From Rivularia sp963920925 (lineage in GTDB: Bacteria; Cyanobacteriota; Cyanobacteriia; Cyanobacteriales; Nostocaceae), in NCBI RefSeq assembly GCF_963920925.1, contig NZ_CAWUDI010000024.1:1-64000 (forward strand): 64,000 nt of DNA, read 5' to 3'. Each line of letters opens with the position of its first letter. Position 1 is the stretch's first letter. Shown piece by piece: positions 51,881 through 59,949 of this stretch. The position numbers were made by a program, and so were the translations under genes. The notes below the pieces were generated by a model. It was given only the letters and a program-made list of their open reading frames with translations. It was not told the DNA's origin and searched no databases.

Positions 51881-52969
51881 CTATTCATCAATCTGCCAGG
51901 AATCTTTGGTAAATTCTTCATCCAAAATTCTTTTGGGTTTGACGATGACAATTAATCTTCCTAATATTTCTACTTCGGGTTCGGTTTCAAACCACTGAAA
52001 ATCTAATTCTCCGGCATTATCCACTACGAAATAACCGCCATCGTCCCATTTTCTTTGAGCGCGATCGACGGCTACCATTACTTGCTGGGGCACGTTTTGC
52101 TCTTCATTGGGGAATTTATGGTTTTGACACAATATTACTACTGGATCTTCGGCATTTGAAACTACTTGCCAACCTGGTAATGGTACCCAAGCGCCAACAC
52201 CTTCAAATTTCACCATGTTAAATGGCCCGTCTTCTTCCACCATAGGAACCGCTTTCAAATCATCTGGTGTCAGCGGTAACTCACCCACCACGGGAACCAC
52301 GCGAGACATTTCTGCATCAGATTCCAGTCTGTAAAAGGGTAGCAGCGGTGCTGGACGTTGGGGTACAACTGTAAAATCTGTTAATAGCTGTTCTATTTTT
52401 CGCCGTGCCGTATCCGTATGAGCAAACTTTAAACCCTTGGCAATAAAGCGCGATCGCAATTGTAAATCTGATTTTTGTCGGGCTTGTTTCCAAGTTTGAT
52501 AAGCAACTGCATCTCCCGGATGTGCGGAAAACCCTTCAGGAAAAGTACGCAAGCGGGAATAATCTTTGATTGCTCTGGCTACTTCTTTAACTTCGTCTGC
52601 ATCCACTTTATGCTTAAACGCAAGTTCGGCAGCACCCGCACGCTCTTCTTGGGTAAGCATCCGAAACTCGTACAGTAAATCGCTTCCTCGCTGAGAGTAA
52701 TGGGTTTTTACCTCCTCCGAAGCACCACTTTTTTCTAGGGAATTGTAAACTTGAGAACCAACAATAATTTGATTTTGCTGAATTGGTTCAAAACCCGTAG
52801 CTTCAAAAATATCTTGAGGATTGTAACCAGATTTTTGCAGATAAGCACAAGCTTGTCCCCATTCCACCCAGGTTCCTTCTTTTTGCCTTAGTTTTCGTAA
52901 TAATTCTTGGGATAATTCCTGATTTGGTTGATTTTCAGAATTTTGAGGTAGAGAAGGTGAATCTGTCAT
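51881..52969 (-). CDS. raf1: RuBisCO accumulation factor 1 (Raf1)
   Basis: This 362-residue chaperone helps assemble the large-subunit octamer of RuBisCO. It has an N-terminal helical alpha domain (about 20-195: ELLRKLRQKEGTWVEWGQAC, GYNPQDIFEATGFEP, AGAAELAFKHKVDADEVKEV, RTFPEGFSAHPGDAVAYQTWK) and a C-terminal beta domain for dimerisation (about 210-355: APLLPFYRLESDAEMSRVVP, AWVPLPGWQVV). Both parts are intact and the length is normal for cyanobacteria. It is monocistronic; rbc genes are not in the window. Confidence 0.95.
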   Translation of the reverse strand: MTDSPSLPQNSENQPNQELSQELLRKLRQKEGTWVEWGQACAYLQKSGYNPQDIFEATGFEPIQQNQIIVGSQVYNSLEKSGASEEVKTHYSQRGSDLLYEFRMLTQEERAGAAELAFKHKVDADEVKEVARAIKDYSRLRTFPEGFSAHPGDAVAYQTWKQARQKSDLQLRSRFIAKGLKFAHTDTARRKIEQLLTDFTVVPQRPAPLLPFYRLESDAEMSRVVPVVGELPLTPDDLKAVPMVEEDGPFNMVKFEGVGAWVPLPGWQVVSNAEDPVVILCQNHKFPNEEQNVPQQVMVAVDRAQRKWDDGGYFVVDNAGELDFQWFETEPEVEILGRLIVIVKPKRILDEEFTKDSWQIDE

Positions 52970-53424
52970 AGCCGGGGAAAACGCGCAGTAATAAAAATCA
53001 TTTTATGCCCTAACAGCAAATAAGTATCCCTAGAAAAAACATATAGTTACACAATTGTTAAACATAATTAAGAAAAAAGTAGGACTTACGCAAAGCCCCC
53101 CAAATTAGCGGGGGGTTGGGGGGATCTTAATCTTGGAAATACCTACTTTATCGTTGCGGTTGCGTAAGTCCTCAGAAGTAAAAAAAATCAACTCGAATCT
53201 TGGGGTGAATACTCAACCGGTAGTTAAAATTATGGGTTATCAAAGAATAATCCCACATCGAATGCGGATTTAAAGACCGTATTTTCTCGGATAAAAGCAA
53301 CTCCATTTAATTAGAAGATAGTGTCTTAAGGTCAGTTATAAATACATTTATAGGAAATCTTGCATTCGGGAGTTAGATTTGTATCCAATATAAAAAAGCA
53401 CATATGATGTAAAAGAATAAATAA
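52970..53424. other. Intergenic region with a MITE-like element
   Basis: No gene was seen in 455 bases. It contains the element at 53081-53172 and then plain sequence that probably includes the promoter of the response regulator. Confidence 0.55.
53081..53172. repeat. MITE-like element with AGGACTTACGCAA ends, copy 2
   Basis: A perfect 13-base terminal inverted repeat (AGGACTTACGCAA … TTGCGTAAGTCCT) bounds 92 bases with a G-run/C-run hairpin. Its reverse complement aligns along its length with 39982-40072. A partial third copy of the hairpin part lies at 58893-58935. Confidence 0.88.
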
Positions 53425-54366
53425 ATGAATAATCTCATCCCAAATCTAGATAATATTCGCAATCAATTAATGACTACAGAAAAACGTAAAAAACAAAAAA
53501 TCCTAGTAGTAGACGACGAACCAGATAATCTGGATTTGTTGTATCGAACCTTTCGTCGTGACTTTCAAGTTTTGAAGGCAGACAGCGGTAGTAGTGCTTT
53601 ACAAGTGTTGGCAGAAGAAGGAGAAGTTGCTGTAATTATCTCCGATCAAAGAATGCCAGAAATGAAGGGAACTGAATTTCTTAGCAAAACTTTACCTCAA
53701 TTTCCCGATACGGTAAGAATCATTTTGACTGGTTTTACCGATATTGAAGACCTTGTAGACGCTATCAATGCCGGACAAGTTTACAGATATATTACCAAAC
53801 CTTGGGACCCCGAAGAACTCAAGGGAGTTGTGCAGCGTGCCGCTGAAACCTACGATTTACTCAAGCAGCGCACCGAAGAATTGCATCGTGCAAATTCGCA
53901 CATAGCGTTATTGACTTCATCCGTACAGGTGACAAAAACTGTTTCCAGTAAGGAAGAAAGTCTATCACCTATTGCTGAAATCTATGGGGAAACTTTTTCT
54001 ACTGATGGCTGTATTCTTCAGTTAGTAGAAAACGGCAGTTTGACTTCTGCTTGCGGTACTTTTAGCCAAGACGGGATATTAGATAACTGGTTGGATAAAG
54101 ATCCTTTAATCGAGGAAGCTATTGCAACCAGCAACATGAAAGTTTGCGTAAATGTAACTAAAGACGAGAAACTTAAAGAACTCGCTCACTATTCAGATAC
54201 AGATACGGTGGGGCATTTAATTGTCCCCATCGTTCACGCAAATCAAGTTACCGCAGTGCTATCGCTACAGTGGAAACAAACCTGTACTTTGCGAGAAGAT
54301 GAACTAAAGCTGATTCACATTTCCGCCCAATTGTTAGCACTGATACTTAATTGCGCTCATGACTAG
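53425..54366 (+). CDS. Response regulator with a GAF-like C-terminal domain
   Basis: This 313-residue protein has a CheY-like receiver (about 24-145) with VVDDEP, the phosphorylated aspartate D74 in IISDQRMPEMKG, the T in LTGFTD and the lysine in YRYITKPWD. A helical linker and a GAF-like domain follow (about 175-310, VTKDEKLKELAHYSDTDTVGHLIVPI, VTAVLSLQW). It has no DNA-binding or enzymatic output, so it may relay by protein contact. The receiver is of the RpfG/HD-GYP-associated subtype. Start could be either ATG 53425 or codon 16. It may pair with the histidine kinase at 50528. Confidence 0.88.
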   Translation: MNNLIPNLDNIRNQLMTTEKRKKQKILVVDDEPDNLDLLYRTFRRDFQVLKADSGSSALQVLAEEGEVAVIISDQRMPEMKGTEFLSKTLPQFPDTVRIILTGFTDIEDLVDAINAGQVYRYITKPWDPEELKGVVQRAAETYDLLKQRTEELHRANSHIALLTSSVQVTKTVSSKEESLSPIAEIYGETFSTDGCILQLVENGSLTSACGTFSQDGILDNWLDKDPLIEEAIATSNMKVCVNVTKDEKLKELAHYSDTDTVGHLIVPIVHANQVTAVLSLQWKQTCTLREDELKLIHISAQLLALILNCAHD

Positions 54367-54369
54367 TCA

Positions 54370-54410
54370 GTGTTAGCGAAGCGTGGCGGAACGCCATACA
54401 ATTATCAATG
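54370..54410. repeat. Dispersed GTTAGCGAAGCGTGGCGG repeat
   Basis: It contains GTTAGCGAAGCGTGGCGG and an inverted GGCGGAACGCC core, followed by ATTATCAATGAACA-type sequence. It is a relative of the in-frame insert within pnkp (34701-34770). Confidence 0.65.
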
Positions 54411-54477
54411 AACAATGAACAATCGACAATAAATGCTCGATAATTGATAATTGATAACTGATAATTGTTAACTGAAA

Positions 54478-55167
54478 ATGTCTGAAATTCGCTCCATTTT
54501 TAACCGCATTGCCCCTGTTTACGACCAATTAAACGATTGGTTGAGTTTCGGACAACACCGGATATGGAAGGAAATGACGGTTAAATGGAGCGCTGCAAAT
54601 CCGGGAGATACCTGTCTGGATTTATGTTGTGGCAGCGGCGATTTGGCTTTCCGCATGGCTCGCAAAGTTGGCACAAGTGGGAAAGTAGAAGCTGTAGACT
54701 TTTCCTCAGAATTATTAGAAGTTGCAAAACAGCGCAGCAAAGATTATTATCCTACTCCTCCCATTTCCTGGATCGAAGCTGATGTACTCGAATTACCTTT
54801 CGATGACAATCAATTTGATGCAGCCACAATGGGTTATGGATTAAGAAACGTTACAGATATTCCTCTTTGCTTAAAAGAATTACATCGAGTTTTGAAGACA
54901 CAAGCAAAAGCCGCAATCTTAGACTTTCATCGTCCCGAAAATGCTTTGATGCGCGGCTTTCAGCAATGGTATTTAGATAATTTAGTGGTTCCCGCAGCCA
55001 CTCAAATGGGTTTAAAAGAAGAATACGCTTACATTAATCCCAGCTTAGAGCGCTTCCCTTTAGGTAAAGAACAAATTAAAATAGCTCGCGAAGTTGGTTT
55101 TGCAAATGCCGTACACTATCCTATCGCAAACGGTATGATGGGAGTGCTGGTAATAACCAAGAGTTAG
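54478..55167 (+). CDS. menG: Demethylphylloquinone/demethylmenaquinone methyltransferase MenG (UbiE family)
   Basis: This 229-residue SAM methyltransferase does the last step of phylloquinone (vitamin K1) synthesis in cyanobacteria, making the photosystem I quinone. It shows the UbiE/MenG signatures: FNRIAPVYDQLNDWLSFGQH near the start, SAM motif DLCCGSGDLAFRMA, YGLRNVTDIPLCLKELHRVL and the C-terminal NGMMGVLVI. Length matches the family. Its stop codon TAG lies inside a GAGTTAGG heptad repeat that begins at 55161. Confidence 0.94.
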   Translation: MSEIRSIFNRIAPVYDQLNDWLSFGQHRIWKEMTVKWSAANPGDTCLDLCCGSGDLAFRMARKVGTSGKVEAVDFSSELLEVAKQRSKDYYPTPPISWIEADVLELPFDDNQFDAATMGYGLRNVTDIPLCLKELHRVLKTQAKAAILDFHRPENALMRGFQQWYLDNLVVPAATQMGLKEEYAYINPSLERFPLGKEQIKIAREVGFANAVHYPIANGMMGVLVITKS

Positions 55168-55436
55168 GAGTTAGGAGTTAAGATTTTTTAGTAGTGAAAG
55201 CTGGGAATTTTTAACTTTCAACTTAAATATATAATTAATTAGTTTTTTCTTAGATCAATTATTTTTACAAATTCCTAATTTGATAAAAGTCTAAAAATCA
55301 AATTGCAATTGAATAATCATGCGATAAATCCCCTAATGATTCAACTAAATTTCTTTTTCGATTAACTTCTAACTCATAATTTCCAACTCCTAACTCCTAA
55401 CTCCTAACTCCTAACTTTAAACTCCCAACTTCTATC
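55161..55436. repeat. Intergenic inverted arrays of the GTTAGGA heptad
   Basis: GAGTTAGGAGTTAGGAG at 55161 is inverted relative to (ACTCCTA)n at 55385-55416, so the two arrays bracket a 200-base AT-rich spacer. The transcript could fold into a long stem. No gene was seen between them. Confidence 0.75.
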
Positions 55437-56672
55437 GTGGATTTTTCTAATCTCTGGTTATATATTACTCCCCCCCTAGCAGGTGGAATTATCGGCTATT
55501 TCACTAATGATTTAGCGATCAAAATGTTATTTCGTCCCTACCAAGCATGGTATATAGGGGGAAAGAAGGTTCCATTTACTCCTGGATTAATACCCCGCAA
55601 TCAAGAGCGTTTAGCCAAAAACGTTTCTAAGACAATAATGCAGTCGCTGCTAACACCAGAAGAATTACAGAATCTGGCACGACGCTTGTTAGAAAGAGAA
55701 CGAGTAGAAGCAGGAATTCTGTGGTTGCTGCAAATGGCGATCGCACAAATTAAAGATGATAAAGAGCAAAAAACTACTAAAATCCTGGCAGGAATTCTTA
55801 AAGATTTGCTCGGAGAATCATTACCGCGCTTGTTAAAAGCTTTAGCGCGACGAGAAGATTTTTTAGAAGCGCAAATTGACCAAATATTTGACCAAATACT
55901 ATTAGAATTCCAACTTACCGACGTTCAAGCTTCTCGTTTAGCTGACTGGTTGCTACAAGTCGTTTTACCACCAGATACTATTCGTTTAGCCATAATTGAT
56001 TTTCTCACAGACCGCACAATTCAAACCATCGACGAAAGCTTTCGCGAAAGAACTAGCGGTACATACTGGGTAGTAGCCAACCTCTTCGGCTTACGCAACA
56101 GCTTGACTCGTTTGCGTACCTACTGCTTAGACGAAAAAGACACAACCAACGCTCGCATTCGCGAATTAACTCAAGATTTACAAGTTGGCGATCGCATTCG
56201 TAAAATTGTCCAAGATGTCTCTTTACAAAACTTACCAATAGGTACCGTGCGGCAACTCCGGAAAACCACGGGAGATACCGTGCGTCAATACATCAGAACC
56301 CGTGGTGGTGAATTATTAGAAGGTTTCAGCAAATCATTAGATTGGGAGAAAATAGCGGGTTTACTATTAAACCGTTTAAGTAATTCCCAAGTAATGAATT
56401 CATCTTTAGAAGTAGTCAGCAAAGAATTAGCATTACTATTAGAGCGTTATTTAGAAAAAGATTTAGAAAATATAGTTGCTCAAACAATTCCAATTTTATC
56501 AATCGATCAAGTAATCATCGATAGAATCAAATCAACATCACCCGCTGACTTAGAAAATGCCATCGAAGGAATTGTTAAAAGCGAATTACAAGCTATTGTG
56601 ACTTTAGGGGGTGTTTTAGGTTTCTTTGTCGGCTCCTTTCAAACCGTATTATTGTTATTTAATAATCTGTAG
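55437..56672 (+). CDS. DUF445 family membrane protein
   Basis: This 411-residue protein has the DUF445 pattern. An N-terminal membrane segment leads to GGIIGYFTNDLAIKMLFRPY and KKVPFTPGLIPRNQERLAKNV. A long helical soluble part follows, and a C-terminal hydrophobic helix (IVTLGGVLGFFVGSFQTVLLLF) ends it. The start is GTG 55437. The family is widespread and its role is not known; the two-end anchoring suggests a cytoplasmic loop bound to the plasma or thylakoid membrane. It stands alone between repeat regions. Confidence 0.92.
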   Translation: MDFSNLWLYITPPLAGGIIGYFTNDLAIKMLFRPYQAWYIGGKKVPFTPGLIPRNQERLAKNVSKTIMQSLLTPEELQNLARRLLERERVEAGILWLLQMAIAQIKDDKEQKTTKILAGILKDLLGESLPRLLKALARREDFLEAQIDQIFDQILLEFQLTDVQASRLADWLLQVVLPPDTIRLAIIDFLTDRTIQTIDESFRERTSGTYWVVANLFGLRNSLTRLRTYCLDEKDTTNARIRELTQDLQVGDRIRKIVQDVSLQNLPIGTVRQLRKTTGDTVRQYIRTRGGELLEGFSKSLDWEKIAGLLLNRLSNSQVMNSSLEVVSKELALLLERYLEKDLENIVAQTIPILSIDQVIIDRIKSTSPADLENAIEGIVKSELQAIVTLGGVLGFFVGSFQTVLLLFNNL

Positions 56673-56704
56673 AAATTTTAGTCAATTGTAGGGTGTGTTA
56701 CTAG

Positions 56705-56902
56705 GGTGTTGACTTTGATAGGATTTCCGCGCTTAAAATTCATACAGCTTTTATGCCACACCATCTCCCGCCCTCACCCCGCCCTGAAGGGCACCCCTCT
56801 CCCAAGTTTGGGAGAGGGGTTGGGGGAGAGGGATTTATCTTTAATAAGAACACGTTTTTTGCATGAATTTTTAACCTCTAAAAAGGTACAAAGTCAACAG
56901 CC
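56705..56902. repeat. MITE-like element with GGTGTTGACTTTG ends, copy 2
   Basis: GGTGTTGACTTTG at 56705 and CAAAGTCAACAGCC ending at 56902 form the ends. Inside are the hairpin CTCTCCCAAGTTTGGGAGAG and AACACGTTTTTTGCATGA, matching copy 1 at 51649 in reverse order. Confidence 0.85.
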
Positions 56903-56918
56903 TAGTACCGCTTGGCGG

Positions 56919-56950
56919 AAGTAAGAAGTAAGAAGTAAGAAGTAAGAAGT
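56919..56950. repeat. Heptad tandem repeat (AGAAGTA)n
   Basis: Four to five copies of AGAAGTA between repeat elements. STRR-like. Confidence 0.85.
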
Positions 56951-57011
56951 TTGATTTTCTAAGCTTTTCAGCCATTTTTAATGGTTGCCTTATTTAAGCC
57001 GTGGTGTACTA

Positions 57012-57072
57012 GTGTGTTACGGCTACTAAATGTAATGGTTTTAATTACCAAATAGCGGATGCCGTAACGCAC
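57012..57072. repeat. Inverted repeat of the GTGTGTTACGGC family, copy 2
   Basis: GTGTGTTACGGC at 57012 and GCCGTAACGCAC at 57061-57072. Sister to 27881-27946; the arms are conserved while the loops differ. Confidence 0.8.
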
Positions 57073-57210
57073 CATCTGCCTTTAATGCTTTGATTTCATA
57101 TTTAACAAAAACCCTCATCCGCCGAGGAATTATTTTAATAAATATTATCAAAAACCTCCATCCGCCGGGGAATGCAATTAAGCGTCTAATAGCGAAAGTC
57201 GATTAAAATG

Positions 57211-57281
57211 GACTATAAAAGTCTTTTAGTGCGTTTTAACGTACTTTGTATATGAGCCTTGGAATTTATTCCGAGGCGGTT
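57211..57281. repeat. Four-hairpin dispersed element, partial copy C
   Basis: It retains the third and fourth hairpins (AGTGCGTTTTAACGTACT and AGCCTTGGAATTTATTCCGA, then GGCGG) preceded by GACTATAAAAGTC. The left part is missing or strongly changed. The last hairpin pairs with different bases than in copies A and B. Confidence 0.75.
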
Positions 57282-57384
57282 TTGAAAGCTAATTCCAAAT
57301 GGTGCAAGATGTTAATTTTAATGGACTGAAAACATATTATTCACAACTCCTAACTCCTAACTTATAACTCCTCACTCTCTTCTC

Positions 57385-58104
57385 TTATTGCGGAATAAAC
57401 GTAATATCAAAAGAAGTCCATCTATCGTTTATCTGCTTCGGTTGTCCAACTTTAAAAAAGCCAGATAACTTACGATTTTTCTCATCATAATTAGTCACTT
57501 TACCCCAGTTATAACCGTTTCCGGCTTGCTGCATAAAGTAAGTGTTAAACTTTGAATTTCGCTTGCTTGGTTGTTCGTTAACTTCAAAGAAAGGCGCACT
57601 TTCTGGGGAACGATAACCTTGTGGAATTGTACTACCAAAAACTATTTCTAAATAAACTGTTTTACCGATATTATCCTGCATAAAAGTATTGAATGCTGAA
57701 GGATTTCTCTTTAAATCTCCAATAAATATCGGTACATTGGTTTTTTTCAATTGAATTTTGTTTTCAGCTATCCAACGGTTAGCAACTTTATCGAATTGTT
57801 CGACTCTGGAAGTATCGCGATTAATTCGGAAACGCTCGAATATTAGTTTGGAATTGCCTACACTAGGGCATCCACCGCCATGTTTTTCATGTACGATGAA
57901 ATCAAAAAATGAAGTGTTCGAGTCAACCGTGACAAATGAAAGACAATTCATTTTTACGTTGCCATATTGACTGTCATTTAATATTCGTGCGGCAACAGTT
58001 TGCAAAGCAGTATTTTTATCTAGCAATCGGGATTGAGCCTTAGCTGAGATTGCTGTGGAAAGTAAAAAAGGCAGAACGAACAATGATGTTAATTGGCGAT
58101 TCAT
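57385..58104 (-). CDS. Secreted hypothetical protein
   Basis: This 239-residue protein has a clear signal peptide (LFVLPFLLSTAISAKA, cleavage near AKA-QS). Residues about 45-110 include CLSFVTVDSNTSFFDFIVHE and GGGCPSVGNSKLIFERFRI, two cysteines that could form a disulphide. After that comes WIAENKIQLKKTNVPIFIGD and WTSFDITFIPQ. I recognise no family. It is probably periplasmic. It lies alone on the minus strand with a long repeat-rich gap downstream. Confidence 0.75.
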   Translation of the reverse strand: MNRQLTSLFVLPFLLSTAISAKAQSRLLDKNTALQTVAARILNDSQYGNVKMNCLSFVTVDSNTSFFDFIVHEKHGGGCPSVGNSKLIFERFRINRDTSRVEQFDKVANRWIAENKIQLKKTNVPIFIGDLKRNPSAFNTFMQDNIGKTVYLEIVFGSTIPQGYRSPESAPFFEVNEQPSKRNSKFNTYFMQQAGNGYNWGKVTNYDEKNRKLSGFFKVGQPKQINDRWTSFDITFIPQ

Positions 58105-58268
58105 ATTGACTTAATATCGTTTTAAAATAATGGTAGTAAATCCAGTAGTTTTACTGATACCACATTCATTTTAATTAAACAAGTTTTACAATTAATTTAT
58201 ATTTAAGGCGATTATGTGAAAATTTGGTAAACTTATACTTATCTTATACTTAAAAACCAGCTTAAATC

Positions 58269-58772
58269 ATGAACATAAAACAACATCTTTCTACGTTAAC
58301 GCAATATCATTCTTGGGCTTTTCAGCGTCTTTACGAATATTTAGAATTTGTATCTGAAGCTGATTATTGTCGTGAATGCGGTTTATTTTTCAAAAGCATT
58401 CACGGTACGCTCAATCATAGTTTGTTAGCTGATAAAATTTGGTATGGGCGCTGTATAAGTCAACCATTTACTGTTTCTGGGTTAGATGAGGAATTATCTT
58501 CGGATAGAAAACAGCTTGAAACTGAAATTAAAAATCAATCAGTTAAATGGAACGAATTTGTGCTGCAAATTGATGAAAATAAATTAGAAAATCTGATCGA
58601 ATATCGAACTACAGAAGGTAGTGAAAAATCTTTACAACTTGCTTATATATTGAGTCACATAGTTAATCATGGAACTCATCATCGAGGGCAAGTTTCCGCT
58701 GCTTTGACTCAATTTGGTTATCCGGCACCAGAAATTGATTTACCTTTCTTTATTGCAGCGCAGAATAAGTGA
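58269..58772 (+). CDS. DinB family protein
   Basis: This 167-residue four-helix-bundle protein has the DinB metal-binding histidines H50 (HGTLNHSLLADKIWYGR), H134 and H138 (HIVNHGTHHRGQVSAAL). DinB/YfiT-like proteins include thiol S-transferases acting with bacillithiol or similar thiols. Which reaction this one does is unknown. It begins with a normal ATG and lies 164 bases from the divergent secreted-protein gene. Confidence 0.9.
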   Translation: MNIKQHLSTLTQYHSWAFQRLYEYLEFVSEADYCRECGLFFKSIHGTLNHSLLADKIWYGRCISQPFTVSGLDEELSSDRKQLETEIKNQSVKWNEFVLQIDENKLENLIEYRTTEGSEKSLQLAYILSHIVNHGTHHRGQVSAALTQFGYPAPEIDLPFFIAAQNK

Positions 58773-58902
58773 AAGTTACTGTTTTATGAATAATATTCGT
58801 TTAAAAATTCAGATAAATGGGAATCTTTGATTATTATGTCGATGTTAAGAAAAGATTATTTTGAGATAGAAGTTATGCATCCTACACATTGAGATCCCCC
58901 CA

Positions 58903-58927
58903 ACCCCCCTTCAAAAAAAGGGGGGCT
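58903..58927. terminator. G/C-run hairpin, possible terminator; partial copy of the AGGACTTACGCAA element
   Basis: CCCCCCTTCAAAAAAAGGGGGG followed by CTTTTTG resembles an intrinsic terminator downstream of the DinB gene. The sequence from GATCCCCCCAACCCCCC onwards matches the inner part of the MITE-like elements at 39982 and 53081, so it derives from that family. Confidence 0.65.
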
Positions 58928-59008
58928 TTTTGTAAGTAATAATAAATTTAGCGTTTTTTTGTCTTGGCATGAGACAATTTTTTTATAACCATATACTTAC
59001 TCAATAAA

Positions 59009-59848
59009 GTGACACAAAACAACTTTGGCAGACGGGAATTACTTATCGCCAGCTTGACAGCAGGATTTGCAATGGCAGTACAGCCGATTTATGCTCAAGT
59101 TATCAAAACGGAAACCTCTGGATTAATTGCTGGTGAAGTTAAAATTCCCGTTGCTGATGGAGTTATTCCTGCTTATCGTGCTATGCCCCTCTTAGGTGGT
59201 AACTTTCCAGTAGTGCTGGTAGTGCAAGAAATATTCGGCGTGCATGAATATATTCAAGATGTTTGTCGTCGTTTTGCTAAGTTGGGTTATATGGCGATTG
59301 CCCCACTATTATTTGCCCGTTATGGCGATGTTTCTAAACTAGATAATATTCAAGAAATCATCAGCAAAGTTGTTTCTAAAGTTCCCGATACACAGGTACT
59401 TTCGGATTTAGATGCAACGGTAGTTTGGGCTGATAATTCTGGTAAAGCCGATACAGAAAAACTCGGTATTACAGGCTTTTGTTGGGGAGGCAGAATCGTT
59501 TGGCTATACGCAGCACATAGCCCGCAACTGAAAGCAGGTGTGGCTTGGTATGGAAGATTGACGGGTGATAGCAATCCTTTACAGCCACAGTATCCCATCG
59601 ATATCGCACCATTACTTAAAGCACCAGTACTTGGGCTTTACGGTGGAGAAGATAAGAATATTCCCGTCAGCGACGTGGAAAAAATGCGAGAAGCCTTGAA
59701 ACAAACCAAAACAGCAACTCAGATAAATGTTTATCCCAAAGCACCCCACGGATTCCACGCCGATTATCGCCCCAGCTACAACGAAGAAGCGGCGGAAAAT
59801 GGTTGGTTGTGGTTGCAATATTGGTTTAAAAAATATGGTGTAGTTTAA
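59009..59848 (+). CDS. Dienelactone hydrolase family protein, exported
   Basis: This 279-residue alpha/beta hydrolase starts at GTG 59009. The N-terminus has a twin-arginine-like signal (NFGRRELLIASLTAGFAMAV, then YAQ). The catalytic triad is cysteine C158 (GITGFCWGG), D215 (YGGEDKNIP) and H247 (KAPHGFHADYRPSY), the Cys-Asp-His arrangement of dienelactone hydrolases. Such proteins hydrolyse cyclic or activated esters; the natural substrate is unknown. It probably acts in the periplasm after Tat export. A terminator follows the stop at 59881. Confidence 0.9.
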   Translation: MTQNNFGRRELLIASLTAGFAMAVQPIYAQVIKTETSGLIAGEVKIPVADGVIPAYRAMPLLGGNFPVVLVVQEIFGVHEYIQDVCRRFAKLGYMAIAPLLFARYGDVSKLDNIQEIISKVVSKVPDTQVLSDLDATVVWADNSGKADTEKLGITGFCWGGRIVWLYAAHSPQLKAGVAWYGRLTGDSNPLQPQYPIDIAPLLKAPVLGLYGGEDKNIPVSDVEKMREALKQTKTATQINVYPKAPHGFHADYRPSYNEEAAENGWLWLQYWFKKYGVV

Positions 59849-59880
59849 GTAGTGTAATAATATTATCTTTAAGTATCTAA

Positions 59881-59910
59881 AAACCCGGTTTTTTGAAAAA
59901 ACCGGGTTTC
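59881..59910. terminator. Bidirectional Rho-independent terminator
   Basis: AAACCCGGTTTTTTG and AAAAAACCGGGTTT form a strong stem with T-runs on both sides, between the convergent hydrolase and FAD-oxidoreductase genes. It closely matches 32189-32218. Confidence 0.82.
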
Positions 59911-59949
59911 TGTATTTTCACAAATTATTTATGATTGCTATATAAATAA

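Larger units (their letters stand above)
56673..57384. other. Long repeat-filled intergenic region
   Basis: No gene was supported in about 710 bases. It holds the second GGTGTTGACTTTG element (56705-56902), an AGAAGTA heptad run (56919-56950), a GTGTGTTACGGC stem-loop (57012-57072), two CCGCCGRGGAAT blocks (57119 and 57150) and a partial four-hairpin element (57211-57281). Confidence 0.6.
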
